NCBI GenBank assembly: GCA_038248955.1 | Contig: JBBRWW010000093.1 | Coordinates: 1 to 11,775 of the forward strand | Direction: 5' to 3' | Length of the DNA: 11,775 nucleotides | DNA from: Lysobacter_K sp038248955 | Lineage (GTDB): Bacteria > Pseudomonadota > Gammaproteobacteria > Xanthomonadales > Xanthomonadaceae | Part shown: positions 7,731 to 11,775 of the stretch, one piece after another | Numbering within the stretch: the first letter of the stretch is position 1 | How the letters are laid out: the number at the start of each line of letters is the position of its first letter | Program-made: the position numbers and the translations under genes | The notes under the pieces: generated by a model | What the model was told of the DNA's origin: nothing | What the model saw: only the letters and a program-made list of their open reading frames with translations | The model's database searches: none

Positions 7731-8018
7731 GCGGCGCGCACCAGGCGCGTCAGTCGCCGCGCCCGGGTCCAGAACGGGACCGGGATCGCCGCCGCGGCGC
7801 TTGGCCTCGCGCCGAGGGCGCCACGGACAAATGCCTCGCGGTCACGCTGCCCGCAGGTCACCGGAGTCAGCCGTCGCCCATGCCGGTCGTTCCGATCAGA
7901 CCGGCAACGTGCGCGGATCGAGGTCCGGCCGGATCGCTGACAAGAAAAACCCGGCCGAAGCCGGGATTTCCAGATGCCTCGCGCGGCGCCTCGCGGCGGC
8001 GCAACCGCGGCGGACGGC
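7731..8018. other. Non-coding gap between fpr and csp with inverted repeats
   Basis: No convincing gene is seen on either strand. Two inverted repeats are visible. GGTCC (7766-7770) pairs with GGACC (7777-7781), extendable by three G-C pairs past a bulged G. TGCCGGTC (7881-7888) pairs with GACCGGCA (7899-7906) around a 10-base loop. Neither is followed by a T tract on the plus strand. The first lies 36-51 bases after the fpr stop and could act as a 3'-end stabilising hairpin. The csp terminator occupies 7941-7967. Confidence 0.5.
7941..7967 (-). terminator. Intrinsic terminator for the cold-shock gene
   Basis: Read on the minus strand, CCCGGC-TTCG-GCCGGG is a perfect 6-bp GC stem with a stable TTCG tetraloop (plus 7950-7965), followed directly by TTTTTC (plus 7944-7949). 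It begins about 50 bases after the csp stop codon. On the plus strand only a short T run follows, so termination of fpr transcripts here is possible but weaker. Confidence 0.88.
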
Positions 8019-8228
8019 TTAGAGTGCTTCGACCGCGTCAGCCTGCAGGCCCTTCTGGCCCTGGGTCACGACGAAGCTGACCTTCTGGCCTTCCTGCAAC
8101 GACTTGAAGCCCTGCGACTGGATCGCACGGAAGTGCACGAAAACGTCTTCGCCATTCTCGCGGCTGATGAAGCCGAAGCCCTTGGCATCGTTGAACCACT
8201 TGACGGTACCGGTTTCACGGTTCGACAT
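8019..8228 (-). CDS. cspA: CspA-family cold-shock RNA chaperone
   Basis: A 69-residue single cold-shock domain protein, the standard length for the CspA family. It binds single-stranded RNA and DNA through two aromatic motifs, both intact: RNP1 KGFGFI (in NDAKGFGFISRENG) and RNP2 VFVHF. The N-terminal TGTVKWFND is also canonical. These proteins melt RNA secondary structure in the cytosol and often act as transcription antiterminators. The start at 8228 is fixed by AAGGAG six bases upstream; the frame is open a further 37 codons, but that stretch is leader without family similarity. It is a single-gene unit with its own promoter, long leader and terminator. Whether this copy is cold-induced or constitutive cannot be told from the protein. 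Confidence 0.96.
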   Translation of the reverse strand: MSNRETGTVKWFNDAKGFGFISRENGEDVFVHFRAIQSQGFKSLQEGQKVSFVVTQGQKGLQADAVEAL

Positions 8229-8368
8229 GACTTGCTCCTTGGAACGTTGGTGGAAAACGCCACTCGGCGTAATGCTGGTTGCAAGGAGGAAGCGAGGTGC
8301 AACGATGTGGCGGATCGGTGGATCAACCCCATCGGCCACGATTCACGGTGACCTTTGGCAAACACAGC
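8229..8368 (-). promoter_or_regulatory. Structured 5' leader of the cold-shock gene, possible RNA switch
   Basis: From the inferred transcription start the leader is about 140 nt, similar in scale to the long leaders of E. coli cold-shock genes. On the minus strand the ribosome binding region GTTCCAAGGAG (plus 8235-8245) can pair with CTCCTTGCAAC (plus 8278-8288): ten of eleven pairs with one C-C mismatch. Inside lies the hairpin ACGCC-GAGT-GGCGT (8257-8270). Alternatively, TGCAAC of the same segment can pair with GTTGCA upstream (plus 8298-8303). The two folds exclude each other. A third hairpin pairs 8307-8315 with 8331-8339 (eight pairs, one mismatch). The pairings are read from the sequence; switching is inference. 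Confidence 0.5.
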
Positions 8369-8374
8369 GACCGC

Positions 8375-8403
8375 ACGTTACCCCGCGATAAGTGAAAATA
8401 CAA
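8375..8403 (-). promoter_or_regulatory. Sigma70-like promoter for the cold-shock gene
   Basis: On the minus strand TTGTAT (plus 8398-8403) and TAACGT (plus 8375-8380) are separated by exactly 17 bases. The stretch is AT-rich for this genome. It predicts a start near 8368. Confidence 0.45.
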
Positions 8404-8404
8404 T
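8376..8404 (+). promoter_or_regulatory. Possible divergent promoter for the DUF456-cls unit
   Basis: TACAAT at 8399-8404 is a good -10 hexamer, 33 bases before the DUF456 start codon. The hexamer 17 bases upstream, CGTTAC (8376-8381), is only a weak -35. Both elements overlap the csp promoter on the other strand. Confidence 0.4.
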
Positions 8405-8437
8405 CACGCACGGGCCGGTCCCGGGACGGGGATCGGG

Positions 8438-8938
8438 ATGGACATGCAGGCGATTTACTACCTTTTGGCGGCGTTGCTGGTGCTGGTCGGCATCGCCGGC
8501 ACGGTGCTGCCGGCGCTCCCCGGCTTGCCGCTGGTGTTCGCCGGGATGTTGCTGGCAGCGTGGGCCGGCCATTTCCAGCAGGTCGGGGCGTGGATGCTTG
8601 GCCTGCTCGCGGTCCTGACCGCGCTGTCGCTGGCCGTGGATTTCTTCGCCTCCGCGCTTGGCGCCAGCCGGGTGGGCGCCAGCCGCCTGGCCCTGGTCGG
8701 CGCGGTGCTGGGCACCTTTGTCGGCCTGCTGTTCGGCATCATCGGGGTATTCGTCGGGCCCTTCGTTGGCGCGCTTGCAGGCGAACTCATCCATGGCCGC
8801 GGCGCGGGGCCGGCAAAGCTGGGCAAGGCCGCCAAGGTCGGCTTCGGCACCTGGATCGGCATGTTGCTGGGAACCGTGCTCAAGCTCGGACTGGCCTTCG
8901 CGATGCTGGGGCTGTTTGCCCTGGCATGGTTCGTCTAG
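8438..8938 (+). CDS. DUF456 family integral membrane protein
   Basis: A 166-residue, very hydrophobic, Gly/Ala/Leu-rich protein that fits the DUF456 family in length and pattern. The N-terminal helix is followed by the conserved Gly/Pro turn GTVLPALPGLPLVFAGMLL. Then come two or three central membrane segments (about 50-75 and 82-115), including GIIGVFVGPFVGALAGEL, a short polar loop with HGRGAGPAKLGKAAKVG (about 120-136), and a C-terminal helix. It should sit in the inner membrane. The family has no established function; a channel or glycine-zipper-like role would be speculation. The start could equally be ATG 8444, two codons later; upstream purines (GGGGATCGGG) are only a weak ribosome binding site. 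The cardiolipin synthase gene follows after 64 bases on the same strand. Confidence 0.85.
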   Translation: MDMQAIYYLLAALLVLVGIAGTVLPALPGLPLVFAGMLLAAWAGHFQQVGAWMLGLLAVLTALSLAVDFFASALGASRVGASRLALVGAVLGTFVGLLFGIIGVFVGPFVGALAGELIHGRGAGPAKLGKAAKVGFGTWIGMLLGTVLKLGLAFAMLGLFALAWFV

Positions 8939-9002
8939 ACGTGGCGTCACGCCGCAATCGTGTGACAGCAGCGAAAGTGCTGCGCTGAAAAAGGGGAAGT
9001 CG

Positions 9003-10292
9003 ATGGGGCGTTGGAGCCGGCAACACATAGAGTGGACGATCGCCATCACGGTACTCGTGACGGTACTGGGCGTGGTGCTGGCGATGAACTTCGCCACCCC
9101 GGAGAAAACGCTCGAGCGCACGATAGAACATCGCTACGCCGTTTCCGACCCACAGTTCCGTCGGGAGATGTCGGTGCTTCTGGGTCCGGCCATCGTGCCG
9201 GGGAACCGGATCACCGATTTCCAGAACGGCCGGGAAATCTTCCCGGCGCTGCTGGCGGCGATCGCCGGCGCCGAAAAGACCATTACCTTCGAGACGTACA
9301 TCTACTGGTCGGGCGAGGTCGGCCAGAAAATGGCCGATGCCCTGTCCGAACGCGCGCGCGCCGGGGTAACGGTCAACGTCATGATCGACTGGGTCGGCAG
9401 CGTCAGGATGGATGCCGCCCTGCTGGAGCAGATGGAGCACGCGGGCGTGGCGCTGCACCGCTATCGCCCGTTGCACTGGTACAACCTGGGCCGCATGAAC
9501 AACCGCACCCACCGCAAGTTGCTGGTGGTCGACGGCCGCGTCGGCTTCACCGGTGGCGTTGGCATCGCCGACCAGTGGCAGGGCCGGGCCCAGGATCCCG
9601 ACCACTGGCGCGACATGCATTTCCGCGTCGAGGGACCGGCGGTGGCGCAGATGCAGGCCGCGTTCAACGACAACTGGATCAAGGTCACCGGCGAAGTGCT
9701 CAACGGCGACGGTTACTTCCCGCCGTTGCGCCCGGCCGGGACCAGCGACGCACACCTGTTCATCAGCTCCCCCGCCGGCGGCAGCGAAAGCATGCACCTG
9801 ATGTACCTGCTGTCGATCGCTGCCGCCGAGCACAGCATCGACCTGGAGGCGTCGTATTTCGTCCCCGACACGCTGATCACCAAGGCGTTGCTCGCGGCGC
9901 GCCATCGCGGGGTGCGGGTGCGCCTCGTGCTGCCCGGCCCGCACATCGACTCGGAGGCGGTCCGCATCGCGTCCAAGCGCGAGTGGGGCCCGCTGCTGCT
10001 GGGCGGCGTCGAGATCTACGAGTACCAGCCGACCATGATGCACAACAAGCTGTTGATCGTCGACAACGAACTGGTGTCGGTGGGCTCGACCAACTTCGAC
10101 ATCCGCTCGTTCCGCCTCAACGACGAGGCCAGCCTCAACGTGTACGACCGGTCCTTCGCCGAGCGCATGACCGGGATCTTCGAACTGGACCTCAAGCCGA
10201 CCAAGCGCTACACCTACGAGATGTGGAAAGCACGGCCGCTGGCGGAAAAATTCGCTGAAAAAGTGCTACTGCCTCTGAAGTCGCAACTGTAG
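9003..10292 (+). CDS. cls: Cardiolipin synthase-type phospholipase D enzyme
   Basis: A protein of 429 residues with two phospholipase D catalytic motifs: H170-x-K172-x4-D177 in THRKLLVVDGRVGFTGG, and H347-x-K349-x4-D354 in MHNKLLIVDNELVSVGSTN. Both are complete, as required for the phosphatidyl-histidine mechanism. One N-terminal membrane helix (about residues 10-30) would anchor it to the inner membrane. The length resembles the shorter ClsB/ClsC-like synthases. The likely reaction condenses two phosphatidylglycerols, or phosphatidylglycerol with phosphatidylethanolamine, into cardiolipin; sequence alone cannot choose the donor. The ATG is set by a purine-rich AAGGGGAAG ending three bases before it. 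The open frame upstream overlaps DUF456 and is not used. A small stem (GCAGC/GCTGC, 8968-8983) lies just before the ribosome binding site. It is probably transcribed with DUF456. Confidence 0.93.
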   Translation: MGRWSRQHIEWTIAITVLVTVLGVVLAMNFATPEKTLERTIEHRYAVSDPQFRREMSVLLGPAIVPGNRITDFQNGREIFPALLAAIAGAEKTITFETYIYWSGEVGQKMADALSERARAGVTVNVMIDWVGSVRMDAALLEQMEHAGVALHRYRPLHWYNLGRMNNRTHRKLLVVDGRVGFTGGVGIADQWQGRAQDPDHWRDMHFRVEGPAVAQMQAAFNDNWIKVTGEVLNGDGYFPPLRPAGTSDAHLFISSPAGGSESMHLMYLLSIAAAEHSIDLEASYFVPDTLITKALLAARHRGVRVRLVLPGPHIDSEAVRIASKREWGPLLLGGVEIYEYQPTMMHNKLLIVDNELVSVGSTNFDIRSFRLNDEASLNVYDRSFAERMTGIFELDLKPTKRYTYEMWKARPLAEKFAEKVLLPLKSQL

Positions 10293-10435
10293 CGGCCTGC
10301 CATCGCCGCACCCGCCCGCCTTGCAGCCCTGTCCTGCCCTGTCTGGATCGATGGCACACCAATACCCGTCGGGCGCACGGCAGACGCGGCCTCAACCCCC
10401 CCCCACTCCCCTCCAACGATGACCCCGACAATCCC
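10293..10435. other. cls-pldA intergenic region with a C9 tract
   Basis: These 143 bases contain no gene and no clear terminator or consensus promoter. A run of nine C at 10396-10404 ends 31 bases before the pldA start, within a C-rich stretch that reaches about 10413. The pldA ATG has no visible Shine-Dalgarno sequence. Confidence 0.6.
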
Positions 10436-11623
10436 ATGACGACCCCTGTTCCGACGCCGATCCGCATTGCCCTGGCCATCGCCGTCGCCGTGACGGGCCA
10501 GCCCGCCTTGGCCCAGCAGCCGCCCAGCCAGGCAACGCCCACGCCGGCAACACCCGAAGCCTGCCGGGCGATCACCGGCGATGCCGACCGGCTCGCCTGC
10601 TACGACGCCGCGCTCGGGCGCGAGGCCAGCAATCCGCAGGCGGCCGACGCGGCGGCGGTGGATGCCAAGGCGACCAAGGACACGATCGCCGGGTATGAAC
10701 GCGCCGAATTGCAGGCCCTGCCCGCACGTGAGCGCGCGCAACGGCGGGTCAACGACCTGTTCCGCGCCGACGCGGGCAGCAAGCCGTTCGACGAGCAGAT
10801 CGCCAACGCCGGCAAGGGCTCGTTGCTCGACAGCCGCTGGGAGCTGGCGAAGGACTCGAAACTGGGTGCGTTCAATTTCCGCGCCTACAAGCCGGTGTAC
10901 CTGCTGCCGGCGTTCTGGACCACCGACAGCAACGAGACGCCGACGTCATCGAATCCTGCGGTTCCGGCAACCACCCAGTCGCTGAGCGCCGTCGAGGCAA
11001 AGTTCCAGATCAGTTTCAAGACCAAGGTGGTGGAGAACCTGTTTGGCGACAACGGCGACATCTGGATGGGCTACACCCAGAGCTCCCGCTGGCAGGTCTA
11101 CAACAGTGAGGAATCCAGGCCGTTCCGCGAAACCAATTACGAGCCCGAAATCCTGCTGGTGTTCCGCAACAACTACAGCATCGCCGGATGGCGCGGCCGG
11201 ATGCTCGGCGTCGGCGTCAACCACCAGTCCAACGGCCGCGCCGATCCGTTCTCGCGCAGCTGGAACCGGGTGATGGCCAACGTGGGACTGGATCGCGAGG
11301 ACTGGGCGCTGACGCTGCGGCCGTGGTACCGGATCTCCGATGGCAATGCCGACGAGAATCCCGGCATCGAGGATTACATGGGTCGCGGCGACCTGACCCT
11401 GGTGCATCACCGTGGCGACAACGAATTCGCGCTGATGGCGCGTCATTCGCTACGCGGCGGCGACCGCTCACGCGGCGCGCTGCAGTTCGACTGGGGCTTC
11501 CCCATCAACCGCACGCTACGCGGCCACGTGCAGGTGTTCGACGGCTATGGCGAGAGCATGATCGACTACAACCACCGCGCGACGTATGTCGGCCTCGGGG
11601 TGTCGCTGCTGGAGTGGTACTGA
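10436..11623 (+). CDS. pldA: Outer-membrane phospholipase A1 (OMPLA)
   Basis: A protein of 395 residues with a Sec signal peptide cleaved after ALA (residue 26). A periplasmic extension of about 120 residues is followed by a 12-strand-type beta-barrel domain. The catalytic triad matches E. coli OMPLA in spacing: H263, S265 and N277 in HQSNGRADPFSRSWN, corresponding to H142, S144 and N156. R268 and S273 match the calcium-site residues R147 and S152. The family block from YTQSSRWQVYNSEES to RETNYEPE is intact. The chain ends in Tyr (LEWY), a typical outer-membrane barrel end for BAM recognition. The enzyme, active as a calcium-dependent dimer, hydrolyses phospholipids that reach the outer leaflet. 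The extension carries a two-cysteine motif, CRAITGDADRLACYD (C43 and C55), absent from the E. coli enzyme. The next ATG upstream (10419) is out of frame. Confidence 0.95.
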   Translation: MTTPVPTPIRIALAIAVAVTGQPALAQQPPSQATPTPATPEACRAITGDADRLACYDAALGREASNPQAADAAAVDAKATKDTIAGYERAELQALPARERAQRRVNDLFRADAGSKPFDEQIANAGKGSLLDSRWELAKDSKLGAFNFRAYKPVYLLPAFWTTDSNETPTSSNPAVPATTQSLSAVEAKFQISFKTKVVENLFGDNGDIWMGYTQSSRWQVYNSEESRPFRETNYEPEILLVFRNNYSIAGWRGRMLGVGVNHQSNGRADPFSRSWNRVMANVGLDREDWALTLRPWYRISDGNADENPGIEDYMGRGDLTLVHHRGDNEFALMARHSLRGGDRSRGALQFDWGFPINRTLRGHVQVFDGYGESMIDYNHRATYVGLGVSLLEWY

Positions 11624-11661
11624 TCCCAACGGCGCCGCCGCAGCGGCACGGCTGACCCGCG

Positions 11662-11688
11662 CGGAAGCCACGCCCTTGGCGGGTTCCG
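11662..11688 (+). terminator. Candidate hairpin after pldA, no T tract
   Basis: CGGAA-CC-CGCC pairs with GGCG-GG-TTCCG around a CTT loop: eleven base pairs with two single-base bulges, starting 38 bases after the pldA stop. No T run follows, so it may be a transcript-end stabiliser rather than an intrinsic terminator. I see no gene in the rest of 11624-11775. Confidence 0.35.
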
Positions 11689-11775
11689 GACTTCCCGTCG
11701 TGCCCGCCCCGCATCCCGCGCCAGTGCTGCACCGCGCACGCGGCGCCTTCGCCCGCCAGGACCGGCCTGGATGGA

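Noticed and set aside
7651..8022. Open frame of 123 codons on the plus strand after fpr
   Set aside because: It overlaps the fpr end, has Arg/Ala-rich low-complexity composition, and runs through the csp terminator.
8658..9002. Longer N-terminus for the cardiolipin synthase
   Set aside because: It overlaps the DUF456 gene out of frame. ATG 9003 has a strong purine-rich ribosome binding site and is followed by the expected membrane helix.
10321..10349. TTGCAG with TGGATC as a pldA promoter
   Set aside because: Spacing is acceptable, but the -10 match is too poor to call.
11505..11732. Minus-strand open frame at the right edge
   Set aside because: It overlaps the pldA end, is Arg/Gly-rich without a recognisable family, and has no ribosome binding site I can support.

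Overview
The window is GC-rich, densely coding bacterial chromosome. Its gene content and protein style suggest a gammaproteobacterium of the Xanthomonadaceae (Lysobacter/Luteimonas-like): a PAS-GGDEF-EAL protein, a subclass I ferredoxin-NADP+ reductase ending FVEK, an OMPLA-type phospholipase A1 and a compact CspA protein. The taxonomic call is inference. I see no tRNA, rRNA, insertion sequence, prophage or CRISPR signal; this looks like ordinary core or soft-core chromosome.

Layout. (1) 1-3328, plus strand: the 3' end of HMG-CoA lyase, a three-PAS GGDEF-EAL c-di-GMP protein and a GNAT acetyltransferase. Each junction is a 4-base ATGA stop/start overlap, so the three are translationally coupled. 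(2) 3459-4031, minus strand: a DUF488 protein, convergent with the GNAT gene and divergent from the next block. (3) 4110-6840, plus: a UbiB/ABC1 kinase-like membrane protein overlapping a CorA-type cation transporter by 14 bases. (4) 6921-7730, plus: fpr, probably with its own promoter. (5) 8019-8228, minus: a CspA-family protein with a long structured leader and a strong intrinsic terminator. (6) 8438-10292, plus: a DUF456 membrane protein and a cardiolipin synthase-type phospholipase D enzyme. (7) 10436-11623, plus: pldA, outer-membrane phospholipase A1. No gene-free stretch exceeds 300 bases; the longest (7731-8018) holds inverted repeats and the csp terminator.

Working together: the right end pairs an inner-membrane enzyme that makes cardiolipin with an outer-membrane enzyme that degrades mislocalised phospholipid, a plausible envelope-lipid neighbourhood. 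The left end ties a leucine-catabolic enzyme to a c-di-GMP protein by gene overlap, though a functional link is not shown.

The most interesting non-coding signal is the csp leader. There an anti-Shine-Dalgarno segment can pair with the ribosome binding site, or alternatively fold into an upstream hairpin. This resembles a cold-responsive RNA switch. The csp promoter also appears to share bases with the divergent DUF456 promoter. No clearly new multi-gene system is visible.
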